A stretch of 64,000 nt of DNA, from the NCBI GenBank assembly GCA_964367685.1, contig CAYIYM010000007.1, positions 23,942 to 87,941 of the forward strand, written 5' to 3'. A program made the translations under genes and the position numbers. The notes beneath the pieces were generated by a model. That model saw only the letters and a program-made list of their open reading frames with translations, was not told where the DNA came from and did no database searches. Positions within the stretch are counted from its first letter, which is position 1; each line of letters begins with the position of its first letter. This DNA comes from CAUPWF01 sp964367685. Lineage in GTDB: Bacteria > Bacillota > Clostridia > Lachnospirales > Lachnospiraceae. Of this stretch, positions 1 through 8,150 are shown piece by piece.

Positions 1-1111
1 CTATGTCATTTATTATCAATTCATTCTCTGCATGGAATGCATCATCTCCCGAACGAATTTTATAGACTCCGTCATTAATTATCAAATCATAATCTGCATG
101 AATTGAGTCTTCATAAGAGGAAATAGCAAACTCCCCATCATTTAAAATAAGATTTAAACCTTTTAGACCTTTCATACTTTCCTCAAGTAAATCTGTTGCA
201 TGCACAACATTACCAGAACCCTCACCTTGAGTAATTTCATTTAGAACTTCTACGAAACCTCCTCCACTTGTGATATTAAATGTCCCTCCGTTGATCTGCA
301 AAATCTGTTCCGAACTAATTCCATCATTTTGAGCATTAATTATGAAATTGCCACTTGTGATAAGTAAATTCCCCTTGTTAATTTCTTCTGCATTTGATGT
401 TTTCAAACCATCTTTTCCAGCAACAACTGACACCTCACTATCTGAAAACACCAATAAATCTTTGCCAACAATTCCATCTCCCACTGCATTTACTTTAATA
501 GTAACGTCTTCTACAATTAAATCATCTCTGCTATTAATTCCATCATTATATGATGTAGTTACACTTAAGCTTCCCGTGCCTGTAATTACCATATCGGCTT
601 TTGAATATATTGCTGCTGTGGGAAATTCTTCATCCTCCACTGTAATTTCTTCCTGCACAACAGTATTTTCTCCCTCTAATACAATCACCACATTTTTTGC
701 TTCAATAATGTTGATCGGAGTAGCACTCTCACTAGTAATGGTTGTATTCTTTAGGACTAGATAGACAATATCTTCATCCGTATTTTTATCTACATTTACA
801 GTAATTGTGCTATTTGAATACTCACCTGTAAACTCATAAGTACCACTTTGGGTTATAATGATTTCTTCTCCATCGGAAAAGGATTGGCCCTCACCTAAAT
901 TTCTCATATAATCCTCTTCAAAATAAACAACTTCCTCTGTATTCATTACCAGTCCAGAAATAATGTCTTCCTCTACCTCTATTTGAGTGCTTTCTTGTTC
1001 CGTTTCTAATTCGATAGATTCATTATTAACTTTCTCATTACTTCCGTTAGTATTACAGCCAACTAATGTGAGCATTAATATTCCTATTAGTAACATCATA
1101 TATTTTTTCAT
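1..1111 (-). CDS. Carbohydrate-binding (DUF4353-like) lipoprotein, 3' end beyond window
   Basis: Reading from an ATG at 1111 (RBS AGGAGA 7 nt upstream), the frame stays open to the window edge, so at least 370 residues are seen and the C-terminus is missing. The start MKKYMMLLIGILML then LVGC is a lipoprotein signal peptide with a lipobox Cys at residue 19. After an acidic linker come repeated beta-helix-like units rich in NDGI, GDG and GDDAFHA motifs, as in the DUF4353 carbohydrate-binding family of clostridial surface proteins. It is the third gene after the VTC and DUF4956 genes (spacing 13 bp), so probably made with them and anchored outside the cell. Family assignment is from recalled motifs; the ligand is unknown. 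Confidence 0.8.
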   Translation of the reverse strand, partial: MKKYMMLLIGILMLTLVGCNTNGSNEKVNNESIELETEQESTQIEVEEDIISGLVMNTEEVVYFEEDYMRNLGEGQSFSDGEEIIITQSGTYEFTGEYSNSTITVNVDKNTDEDIVYLVLKNTTITSESATPINIIEAKNVVIVLEGENTVVQEEITVEDEEFPTAAIYSKADMVITGTGSLSVTTSYNDGINSRDDLIVEDVTIKVNAVGDGIVGKDLLVFSDSEVSVVAGKDGLKTSNAEEINKGNLLITSGNFIINAQNDGISSEQILQINGGTFNITSGGGFVEVLNEITQGEGSGNVVHATDLLEESMKGLKGLNLILNDGEFAISSYEDSIHADYDLIINDGVYKIRSGDDAFHAENELIINDI

Positions 1112-1124
1112 AATAATATCTCCT

Positions 1125-1817
1125 TTATAATCCGGTAATAAACACTTCTTGTTTGCCAATAATGATTTCGAGATTACCATTTCGCGTTCTAAGTTCATCA
1201 ATAAAATTTTTCTCTTGCTTTATATCACAAAGTTCAATCTCATAACTAAGTTTAAATAAGCTCCCCATATTTGTTGTTTTTGCAGAAATTAATCTGGTTC
1301 TTTTTGTGTAATTGTCAAAAATATCGTCAAACACATTTGTATAGTTCAAATTCTCAGGTATCGTGATTTGTAGCGTACGAACACCATTTTCTTTTTCCTC
1401 TCCAAAATTAGATGTATTTAAGATGAGTGCAAAAAGACATGCAATAATGGAAAACACTACTGCAAAAGCAATATATCCCATACCAATCGTAAGCCCTGTG
1501 CACATCGCAGTGAAAATAGCAATAATTTCTTTTGCTGTACCTGGCATTGAACGAAAACGTACTAAACTAAATGCACCTGCAACTGCGACACCGGCTCCGA
1601 TATTTCCATTTACCATGATAATTACCATTGTAACTGCAATTGGTAAAAGCGCTAATGTAACAACAAATCCTTTTGAACTCCGCTCTTTAAAAGAGTATAT
1701 CTTCGCCATAAAAACCCCTAATACAATTGATGTTATCATGCAGATAAAAAAATCTTCTAAAGAAATAGTTATATTTGATGTGGTGCTGAATATCCCTGTA
1801 AATAAGTCATTAAACAT
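1125..1817 (-). CDS. DUF4956 family membrane protein
   Basis: A 230-residue protein with about four hydrophobic segments in the first 135 residues, a Gly/Arg-rich central motif (AGAFSLVRFRSMPGTAKEI near residues 80-98) and a soluble C-terminal half. This is the DUF4956 pattern, whose members commonly sit next to VTC-domain genes. It overlaps the upstream VTC gene by 8 bp, which implies translational coupling. The cytoplasmic tail could bind the VTC enzyme or a ligand, but no function is established. Confidence is good for family, low for role. Confidence 0.85.
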   Translation of the reverse strand: MFNDLFTGIFSTTSNITISLEDFFICMITSIVLGVFMAKIYSFKERSSKGFVVTLALLPIAVTMVIIMVNGNIGAGVAVAGAFSLVRFRSMPGTAKEIIAIFTAMCTGLTIGMGYIAFAVVFSIIACLFALILNTSNFGEEKENGVRTLQITIPENLNYTNVFDDIFDNYTKRTRLISAKTTNMGSLFKLSYEIELCDIKQEKNFIDELRTRNGNLEIIIGKQEVFITGL

Positions 1818-2532
1818 TTGCTGCCCTCCTTAAACCACTGATAAACTGTGGCAAAAAATATGTTTGATATGCTGTGCCATATTTTGAAAATGAAATCTTA
1901 TAAATTTCATTTTCGCTTAAAAAACTTAAAAACCAAGTTGGCAGCCCCATTACTGTTTTAACTTCTAGAAGCACAAACTCATTAGATAATATCTCCTTAT
2001 CATCCTTACTCTCATAAAGACTTATATCATTATCACGTGCTCTAATATTAAAATCAAAGGTGAGCCTAAAGTTATCATCCTTCGTTGAGAAGAATGCTTC
2101 TCTATCATAAGATAGATAAACTTTCGGTTTTATACCTTCATAGTTACTCTTAAAATAATCAATTTCACTTAAAATTTGTGATTTTTTCACTATATCAGAT
2201 TTATCACACAAATAAGAAAGCACGTTTTTTTGATTATCGTATATTCTTCTTTTGTATACAATGCCATTAAGTTTTTTCTTAAGTTCTATAAATGTCGTTC
2301 TTTCATCCGAGGGTTTTCCATAACATCTCACTCTCAATTTTTCTTTGTACTTTGGTTTTTCCAATGAATGCCTGATAATCCTATAATCTTCTGTATCAAA
2401 ATATATATTACTAATTTTATGTCTTCCATATTCATCCAACTTCATATCTGGTGGTAACGTCTCCATAAGCAAATCATATTGCGCTCTTGTCAATTTATAT
2501 TTAAGCTCATATCTCTTGAAATTTGTTTGCAT
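1810..2532 (-). CDS. VTC domain (polyphosphate polymerase-like) protein
   Basis: About 240 residues. It begins MQTNFKRYELKYKLT and shows the basic-residue pattern of the VTC/CYTH tunnel fold (YELKYKL, IYFDTEDYRIIRHS, KLRVRCYG, FIELKKKLNGIVYKRR, LLEVKT). VTC domains in yeast make polyphosphate from ATP, but many bacterial members are untested. An upstream in-frame GTG at 2562 exists, but the ATG at 2532 has a good RBS (AGAAGGAG) and fits the promoter at 2576-2606, so 2532 is preferred. First gene of a three-gene operon (VTC, DUF4956, lipoprotein) that appears controlled by the neighbouring two-component system. Confidence 0.85.
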   Translation of the reverse strand: MQTNFKRYELKYKLTRAQYDLLMETLPPDMKLDEYGRHKISNIYFDTEDYRIIRHSLEKPKYKEKLRVRCYGKPSDERTTFIELKKKLNGIVYKRRIYDNQKNVLSYLCDKSDIVKKSQILSEIDYFKSNYEGIKPKVYLSYDREAFFSTKDDNFRLTFDFNIRARDNDISLYESKDDKEILSNEFVLLEVKTVMGLPTWFLSFLSENEIYKISFSKYGTAYQTYFLPQFISGLRRAANV

Positions 2533-2575
2533 TTTTTCTTCTCCTTCTAATATTTCTCTCACCTTATAAAATCAC

Positions 2576-2606
2576 TATATAGAATTAACCTTAACCTTAC
2601 TTTAAA
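2576..2606 (-). promoter_or_regulatory. Promoter of VTC operon with OmpR-type direct repeat
   Basis: On the minus strand TTTAAAGTAAG followed directly by GTTAAGGTTAA (2606-2585) forms an 11-bp-periodic repeat. Three bases on is a -10-like TATATA (2581-2576). The -35 region is occupied by the repeat, as in promoters activated by OmpR/CiaR-type regulators. The same arrangement occurs upstream of the response regulator gene. Confidence 0.75.
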
Positions 2607-2615
2607 ATTGAAAAT

Positions 2616-2656
2616 AAAAATCATCTTACAATTTTAAACATTGTAAGATGATTTTT
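2616..2656. terminator. Bidirectional-looking hairpin after histidine kinase gene
   Basis: A perfect 16-bp inverted repeat (2616-2631 and 2641-2656) with a 9-nt loop and A/T runs on both edges. It lies 20 bp after the kinase stop codon and upstream of the VTC promoter, so it probably ends the two-component operon. Confidence 0.85.
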
Positions 2657-2675
2657 GATGTTCTTTTAGTTCAAT

Positions 2676-3872
2676 TTAAAAAATAACTGAGATTACAATT
2701 TCTTTTCCAGTTTTACTTTCAGCAGCAATTTTCGCTATATGTTTATCACAAATTGATTTTGCAACAGATAGGCCTATTCCAAATCCACTTGTATCACTAT
2801 TTCTAGATTCATCAGCTCTATAAAAACGCTCAAACCAATTATCATGTTTTCCTACTTTAATATCATCACAAGAGTTTTCTATAACAAATTTTTTCTTGCT
2901 ACCATAAGAAGTAAGTGAAACTCGTAAAACTCCTTGACTATATTTAACTGCATTTTCCATGAGTATAGCAAGTAATTTTCGAATAATTTCTTCATCCCCA
3001 TTATAACTAAGATTTTGATTGATTTCAGAAGTAAACTCTAAGTTTTTATTTTTTATAGCTGAAGCAAATTCACTCAACGTATCCTCGACAGCATCTGAAA
3101 GAGAAAACTCCGTTTTTCTTAATTTCACTTTTTCCTCGTCAAGTTTAGCAAGTGAAATTAAATCCTCTACCAATGTGTTCAGCCTTGAAATTTGTGATTT
3201 GATACTATCCGTCCACTCACTATCACCATGATCAATTTCTATAACCTCGCAATCAGCTTTTATTATTGCAAGTGGCATTTTAAACTCATGACTAACATCA
3301 GTTATAAATCTCTTTTGTTTTTCGTAACTTAAAACAATTGGTGATACAGCTTTTTTAGAAAGCATGCAAGCTGAAATAAAAATCAAAACAACCGCGAAAC
3401 CTACTATTAACACTGAATATAACATATATTTTTCAAATCCTATCATTTCTTCCTCTATATCCAGAAAAATATATGAATAACCAGTTATGTTTTCAGTTTT
3501 TACAAATCTGAAATCATCAATAGTTCCTGAATCTTGCTCAGCATTGCTCACTATTTCTGTATATGTAGTAGCATCAGCAGCTGAAATAGAACTTATATTT
3601 TTCGTATCAATATATACTATTTCATTATTTGTATTTAAATGCACTAAAAAAAATCTTGTAGTAAATGCAAATTCTCGCGGTACTCTTGGATGTGGTGATG
3701 CCCCCATATTTACATCAAATTTTTCATTAATGAGAATTTCCAAAACCTCATCTGAATATGACATAATCGAATTATAATTTATGATATTAATCGTGACTGC
3801 AATTAAAATCATAACAATTACACTGATTAAAGTTGTAAGTATAATAAATTTTCTTTGTAATTTTTTCAACAT
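2676..3872 (-). CDS. Sensor histidine kinase
   Basis: 398 residues from the ATG at 3872, which has a strong GGAGG 7 nt upstream and starts 1 bp after the response regulator stop. Two membrane segments (about 9-32 and 150-171) enclose an extracellular sensor of ~115 residues. The H-box DVSHEFKMPL has the phospho-acceptor His at residue 195, followed by N (LMENAVKYS), G1 and G2 (FGIGLSVAKS) boxes of a HATPase domain. It should phosphorylate the adjacent OmpR-type regulator. The signal is not evident. A longer reading frame upstream lacks an RBS and would overlap the regulator gene. Confidence 0.93.
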   Translation of the reverse strand: MLKKLQRKFIILTTLISVIVMILIAVTINIINYNSIMSYSDEVLEILINEKFDVNMGASPHPRVPREFAFTTRFFLVHLNTNNEIVYIDTKNISSISAADATTYTEIVSNAEQDSGTIDDFRFVKTENITGYSYIFLDIEEEMIGFEKYMLYSVLIVGFAVVLIFISACMLSKKAVSPIVLSYEKQKRFITDVSHEFKMPLAIIKADCEVIEIDHGDSEWTDSIKSQISRLNTLVEDLISLAKLDEEKVKLRKTEFSLSDAVEDTLSEFASAIKNKNLEFTSEINQNLSYNGDEEIIRKLLAILMENAVKYSQGVLRVSLTSYGSKKKFVIENSCDDIKVGKHDNWFERFYRADESRNSDTSGFGIGLSVAKSICDKHIAKIAAESKTGKEIVISVIF

Positions 3873-3873
3873 A

Positions 3874-4542
3874 TTAAACCTCCAAAGAATATCCAGTGTT
3901 CCTCGTTGCTTTGATTTTAACTGTACTTTCAAGTAGTGTTAGCTTCTTCCTAAGATAAGAAATATACACCCACACTACATTTATCTCTGTTTCACTATCA
4001 TATCCCCAAATCTTTTCCAGAAAACGTTCAGTAGGAATGATCTGGGCATTATTTATCATAAGCATTTCCATCATTTGAAATTCTTTACTCGCAAGTTTAA
4101 ATGACTCTTTATCCGAATAGAGTTCAAATGTTTTGCGATTTAAATTTATATTGCCAACCGTAAGCACTGAAGAAGTGCTATCACTCACCGATCGCGTGAT
4201 TGCTCTAATTCTCGCTAATAACTCTTTTGTATCAAATGGTTTTGTAAGATAATCATTTGCACCTAAATCTAATCCTGCTACCTTATCATCGATTTGAGAT
4301 TTTGCCGTAAGCATAATTACAGGTATAAGATTTCCTTTTTCCCTTATGGTTTTTAACACAGTAATCCCATCTATTTTTGGCATCATTATATCTAAAATTA
4401 CACCATCGTAATTTTCGGTTTCTAAATATTCCAAAGCTTCTCTTCCATCAAAAACTGCATCGACTGAATAGTTATAATGCTTCAATATTTTGACAAGTGC
4501 TTTTGAAAGTTGTCGTTCATCTTCACATAATAATAATCTCAT
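3874..4542 (-). CDS. OmpR-family response regulator
   Basis: 222 residues: a receiver domain with acidic pocket (E7, D8), phospho-acceptor D51 (VILDIMMP) and Lys in LTKPF, then a winged-helix DNA-binding domain (VWVYISYLRKKL near residues 190-200). RBS GAGGTG precedes the ATG. The promoter contains a tandem repeat that also precedes the VTC operon, so it probably autoregulates and controls the VTC/DUF4956/lipoprotein genes. Subfamily resembles CiaR/PmrA by its apparent TTTAAG-type site, but that is inference. Confidence 0.93.
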   Translation of the reverse strand: MRLLLCEDERQLSKALVKILKHYNYSVDAVFDGREALEYLETENYDGVILDIMMPKIDGITVLKTIREKGNLIPVIMLTAKSQIDDKVAGLDLGANDYLTKPFDTKELLARIRAITRSVSDSTSSVLTVGNINLNRKTFELYSDKESFKLASKEFQMMEMLMINNAQIIPTERFLEKIWGYDSETEINVVWVYISYLRKKLTLLESTVKIKATRNTGYSLEV

Positions 4543-4561
4543 AATATCACCTCTAATTTAG

Positions 4562-4592
4562 ATTATACCACAAACCTTAAACATACTTTAAA
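4562..4592 (-). promoter_or_regulatory. Promoter of two-component operon with matching direct repeat
   Basis: Minus strand TTTAAAGTATG and TTTAAGGTTTG in tandem (4592-4571), then 3 bases, then TATAAT (4567-4562). The geometry is identical to the VTC promoter at 2576-2606. Confidence 0.8.
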
Positions 4593-4659
4593 ATTCTAAC
4601 TTTACATATTGTGTTTCATTAATTTAATGAATTTTATTCCATGGATACGAAAAATTAAA

Positions 4660-4698
4660 AACCCCATGAATTACCTTATCACGGTTTTTCATGGGGTT
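4660..4698 (-). terminator. Intrinsic terminator of DEAD-box helicase gene
   Basis: An 11-bp stem AACCCCATGAA / TTCATGGGGTT (arms 4660-4670 and 4688-4698) lies 20 bp after the stop codon and is followed on the minus strand by a T-rich tract. Confidence 0.88.
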
Positions 4699-4718
4699 AA
4701 TAATTGTTTCACTATTGA

Positions 4719-6305
4719 TTATTTTTGATTGGCTGGTTCAATGGCAATTGACTTTCCTTTGATTTTTGCATTTTGCATTGCTGCTAAAACTTCTTTTGCA
4801 TATTCTCTTGGCACTTCAACAAATGTATATTTGTCATACATATCAATTGTTCCAATTAATTTACCTGGCATTCCACTTTCACCAGCAAGGGCACCTAGGA
4901 TATCTCCTGGCTTTGCTTTGTTTTTCTTCCCTATGTTGATAAATAATCTTACCATTCCAGGCTCTTCTGCTCCAGTATCTCCGAAATTCATTTCTTCGCC
5001 ATCAGCTTCTTCTTTATTTCCTAGAGCTAATTTAAGAAGTGCTGCCGCCATATCCATTGCAGTATATCCTGATTCGTTGATTTTCTCTTCGATGATTTGA
5101 ATTAATCTTGTGTTATCATCGCCTTCCATCACGTTATCAATTTGATTTAATAAATTTTCAATCTTTGTGTTTGCAACGTCGTCACTTGATGGAACTTTTT
5201 TAGCTAAGATCTTTGTCTTGCAATATCTCATGATATCTTTTAGTTTATAAACTTCTTTTCCTGATACAAACGAGAAAGCTGTTCCAACTCTTCCTGCTCT
5301 TCCAGTACGACCAATGCGGTGTACATAATATTCTTCATCTTGTGGAATATCATAGTTAAATACGCACTCCACTTCGTCAACATCAATTCCACGTGCAGCA
5401 ACATCTGTAGCAACAAGAATTTCCGTCGTTCCTTTTCTAAAGCTTTGCATTACACGATCACGTTGTTGCTGTTTCATGTCTCCATGTAACCCTGCTGCAA
5501 AGTAACCTCTTCCAATCAATGCAGTCACAAGTAAATCTACTTGCTTCTTTGTATTACAGAAAATTACAGATAATTTGGGTTGATAAATATCTAATAATCT
5601 AGATAATACTTCTTCCTTGTTTTTAGGTCTCACTTCATAATAGAATTGCTCAATATTAGGCACTGTTAACTCTTTCTTAGTTACCTTAATTAATTGTGCG
5701 TCCTTTTGATACTTTCTTGTAATATCCATAATAGGCTTTGGCATTGTAGCCGAAAATAATATTGTTTGTCTTTCTTCAGGTACACCTTCAAGTATTGTTT
5801 CAATATCTTCACGGAATCCCATGTTCAGCATTTCGTCTGCTTCATCAAGGATTACTGTATGAACATCATCCATTTTAATTGTTTTTCTTCTCATATGGTC
5901 CATTACACGACCCGGTGTGCCAATAATAACTTGTGTACCTGATTTTAGAGAACGAATTTGCTTTGCAATTTCTTGCCCACCATAGATAGGTAGTACTTTT
6001 ACATTATGCATATATTTTCCCAAGCTACGGATTTCGTCTGCAACCTGAATTGCCAACTCTCTAGTAGGACACAAAACAATTGCTTGCAACTTTTTGTTTT
6101 TCGGTTCAATTTTTTCTAACATTGGAATTCCAAATGCCGCTGTTTTACCAGTACCTGTTTGAGCCTGACCAATTACGTCAACTCCTTCTTTAATTACAGG
6201 AATCGCTTTTGTTTGAATCGGTGATGCCTCTTCAAATCCCATTGCTTTTACTGCTTTATAAGTCTCAGGCGATAACCCAAGTTCTTCAAATCTTACTGTT
6301 TCCAT
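4719..6305 (-). CDS. DEAD-box RNA helicase with DbpA-type RNA-binding domain
   Basis: 528 residues. Motifs: Q motif near residue 31, Walker A AQTGTGKT (48-55), PTREL, DEAD (154-157), SAT (185-187), and in the second RecA domain ARGIDV and HRIGRTGRAGR. Residues from about 450 on (MVRLFINIGKKNK to IAIEP) form a DbpA/YxiN-type RNA-binding domain. It should unwind RNA during ribosome assembly or decay, in the cytoplasm. The gene has a perfect sigma-A promoter and an unusually long structured 5' leader of about 270 nt, as seen for cold-induced DEAD-box genes. Monocistronic, with its own terminator. Confidence 0.95.
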   Translation of the reverse strand: METVRFEELGLSPETYKAVKAMGFEEASPIQTKAIPVIKEGVDVIGQAQTGTGKTAAFGIPMLEKIEPKNKKLQAIVLCPTRELAIQVADEIRSLGKYMHNVKVLPIYGGQEIAKQIRSLKSGTQVIIGTPGRVMDHMRRKTIKMDDVHTVILDEADEMLNMGFREDIETILEGVPEERQTILFSATMPKPIMDITRKYQKDAQLIKVTKKELTVPNIEQFYYEVRPKNKEEVLSRLLDIYQPKLSVIFCNTKKQVDLLVTALIGRGYFAAGLHGDMKQQQRDRVMQSFRKGTTEILVATDVAARGIDVDEVECVFNYDIPQDEEYYVHRIGRTGRAGRVGTAFSFVSGKEVYKLKDIMRYCKTKILAKKVPSSDDVANTKIENLLNQIDNVMEGDDNTRLIQIIEEKINESGYTAMDMAAALLKLALGNKEEADGEEMNFGDTGAEEPGMVRLFINIGKKNKAKPGDILGALAGESGMPGKLIGTIDMYDKYTFVEVPREYAKEVLAAMQNAKIKGKSIAIEPANQK

Positions 6306-6574
6306 TAATACCTCTTTCTATTCTCAACATTGAAAAGTCTATCTCTAAACTTTAGCGACTTGCGCGGTTACACTGTAACATCCTACTTTACGCGCAGATT
6401 CTACTCCCTTACGGAGTCCCTTTTACTCTATAGGAAAATATATGTCATAATGTGACTCTTTATTTAACATATCATAGACATTTCCTTACGATATTATTAA
6501 TCTTGTCTCAAACATATGCTTTCCTATAGAGCAAAAAAATAATCCTAAACCGAAGCCAAGGATCTAAGCACAAC
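6306..6574 (-). promoter_or_regulatory. Structured 5' leader of the DEAD-box helicase mRNA
   Basis: About 270 nt between the predicted transcription start (~6574) and the ATG, with no gene. It holds a long-range inverted repeat (6426-6444 with 6513-6531; 12 bp perfect plus 5 more after two mismatches), a TGCGCG/CGCGCA pair (6361-6366, 6391-6396) enclosing GTTAC-ACT-GTAAC, and a small ACTCC/GGAGT hairpin near 6403-6417. This suggests RNA-level autoregulation. Confidence 0.65.
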
Positions 6575-6580
6575 TTTCAG

Positions 6581-6609
6581 AGTATAACAGTCACAATTCT
6601 GCTTGTCAA
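6581..6609 (-). promoter_or_regulatory. Sigma-A promoter of DEAD-box helicase
   Basis: Minus strand TTGACA (6609-6604), 17-bp spacer, TATACT (6586-6581) preceded by an extended -10 TG. Start site predicted near 6574. Confidence 0.9.
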
Positions 6610-6651
6610 GCAATATTGCTCTATTAAATTTTATTTTTTTTTAATTTTCTC

Positions 6652-6680
6652 TTTACAAACGCTTCTCAATACAGTAATAT
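6652..6680 (+). promoter_or_regulatory. Sigma-A promoter of hemolysin III family gene
   Basis: TTTACA (6652-6657), 17-bp spacer, TAATAT (6675-6680). Transcription would begin near 6687, which argues for the translation start at 6744 rather than the ATG at 6687. Confidence 0.65.
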
Positions 6681-6743
6681 CAATATATGCTTAATGTAGT
6701 TTTCATTACTACATGTAATCACATTACTATTGCGAGGTGGAAT

Positions 6744-7397
6744 ATGTCAATTCAAAATCTTAAAGATCCAGGAAGTGCAATCACTCATTTTATCGGAATG
6801 CTGATGGCAATTTTTGCAGCTGTCCCACTTATTATTAAGGCCGCTAGTGAACCATCGCCAATTTACGTAATCTCTATCACAATTTATGCTGCTAGTCTTA
6901 TATTGCTCTATGCCGCAAGCACCATTTACCATTCTCTTGATTTAGGAAAAAAAGGGAATACCAATTTAAAAAAATTTGATCACATGATGATTTCCGTACT
7001 CATTGCAGGTAGTTACACCCCTATCTGTTTATTAGTTCTCGATCGCCCGCTTGGAATTATTCTACTAGCACTTGTCTGGGCTATCGCAATAATTGGAATT
7101 ATTATCAAAGCTTTCTGGGTTCACTGTCCAAAATGGTTTTCATCTACATTATATATTGCAATGGGGTGGACTTGTGTATTAGCATTTACTCAACTAATTA
7201 ATAACTTATCACCAGCTGCATTTTCTTGGCTATTATCAGGTGGTATCATTTACACCATTGGTGGAATCATATACGCGTTAAAGCTTCCTATCTTTAGTAA
7301 GCTTCATAAGCATTTTGGAAACCATGAAATCTTCCATCTTTTTGTTATGGGCGGAAGCACTTGCCACTTTGTCTTAATGTATGTGTTTATACTATAG
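6744..7397 (+). CDS. Hemolysin III / PAQR family membrane protein
   Basis: 217 residues from the ATG at 6744, preceded by GAGG 6 nt upstream; a further upstream ATG at 6687 has no RBS and coincides with the predicted transcript start. Seven hydrophobic segments and the family motifs ITHFIG near the start, STIYHSLD, FDHMMI, GSYTP and a late NHEIFHLFVM with the conserved metal-site histidines identify COG1272 (HlyIII/YqfA). Despite the name, family members are membrane proteins of uncertain role linked to membrane homeostasis. Divergent from the DEAD-box gene and convergent with csrA. Confidence 0.88.
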   Translation: MSIQNLKDPGSAITHFIGMLMAIFAAVPLIIKAASEPSPIYVISITIYAASLILLYAASTIYHSLDLGKKGNTNLKKFDHMMISVLIAGSYTPICLLVLDRPLGIILLALVWAIAIIGIIIKAFWVHCPKWFSSTLYIAMGWTCVLAFTQLINNLSPAAFSWLLSGGIIYTIGGIIYALKLPIFSKLHKHFGNHEIFHLFVMGGSTCHFVLMYVFIL

Positions 7398-7414
7398 CAA
7401 GAGCCGAAAATATA

Positions 7415-7460
7415 AGGACAATGCAATACAAATGATATTTCATCTATTCTGCACTGTCCT
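7415..7460. terminator. Convergent terminator between hlyIII-like gene and csrA
   Basis: AGGACAATGCA (7415-7425) pairs with TGCACTGTCCT (7450-7460) with one mismatch. T-rich DNA follows on the plus strand. It can serve both converging genes. Confidence 0.7.
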
Positions 7461-7474
7461 TTCTATATTTATTT

Positions 7475-7693
7475 TTATAGTATTTTATGTTTTAATTTTT
7501 CAAAATCGGCTTTTGGCATCACTGCTTCTTCATTAACTAAAGTTGCCTCTATTAATTCTTCTCGTAAGATTTTCACATCTTGGGGTGCTTCTATAGCTAT
7601 CTTCACACCATCGGCACCTACGTCTACAATAGAAAGCTTAATAGTATCACCTATAAGCAAAGTCTCACCTTTTTTTCGTTGTAACACTAACAT
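7475..7693 (-). CDS. csrA: Carbon storage regulator CsrA
   Basis: 72 residues beginning MLVLQRKKGETLLIGD, the CsrA signature, with the RNA-binding strand VKIAIEAPQDVKILREEL. CsrA dimers bind A(N)GGA loops in mRNA and block translation. In Gram-positive bacteria its main target is flagellin mRNA and FliW is its antagonist. Here fliW ends 1 bp upstream, so the two are coupled; a likely target site is present in the fliC leader at 43273-43309. Last gene of the flgM-flgN-flgK-flgL-DUF6470-fliW-csrA operon. Confidence 0.97.
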   Translation of the reverse strand: MLVLQRKKGETLLIGDTIKLSIVDVGADGVKIAIEAPQDVKILREELIEATLVNEEAVMPKADFEKLKHKIL

Positions 7694-7694
7694 A

Positions 7695-8129
7695 TTATGC
7701 CCCCTTTCGCTGAATGTCTTTTAACATGTGGCGAAATTGATATTCTTGGGTGTCAAGCATCACTTGTATCGCTTGCATATTTTCCGTGTTAACAACAATT
7801 GGGCACTTCAAATTCACAGTACTCTCTCCTATGGTCTCCTTCACTACACAAACTAAATAGTAAGACAAATTCCCTTCATCCTTTACATTCAATCGTTCTT
7901 TGTCTTCATTACTTAATATAGGATTATATGAATCCATAAGTGCAAATGGATTCATCAAAACAAATGCAACATCCTCATCTTCAATACTGCATAAATTTAG
8001 AACATCGGTATTCTCTTCGTTAATAGGAAATGCAACAAATTCTTTTTTATCTTCAAATCCGAAAATACCTTCATTAAAATGGATAATCTCTTCTTCACAT
8101 AATAGCGATTGATCTATCATATTTAGCAT
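7695..8129 (-). CDS. fliW: Flagellar assembly factor FliW
   Basis: 144 residues with the FliW pattern (IHFNEGIFGFEDKKEFV near the start, MNPF, NLKCPIVVNTENMQAIQVML near the end). FliW binds either flagellin or CsrA: when flagellin accumulates it sits on flagellin, freeing CsrA to repress flagellin translation. The gene lies between DUF6470 and csrA, the usual order in clostridia. RBS GGGGGAG precedes the first ATG. Confidence 0.96.
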   Translation of the reverse strand: MLNMIDQSLLCEEEIIHFNEGIFGFEDKKEFVAFPINEENTDVLNLCSIEDEDVAFVLMNPFALMDSYNPILSNEDKERLNVKDEGNLSYYLVCVVKETIGESTVNLKCPIVVNTENMQAIQVMLDTQEYQFRHMLKDIQRKGA

Positions 8130-8150
8130 ACGTCTCCCCCTTTATATTTA

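Noticed and set aside
342..764. Open frame on the plus strand opposite the lipoprotein gene
   Set aside because: It is antisense to a well-supported lipoprotein gene, has no RBS and low-complexity composition.
2533..2562. Earlier GTG start for the VTC gene
   Set aside because: No RBS before it and it would lie only a few bases after the predicted transcript start; the ATG at 2532 has a good RBS.
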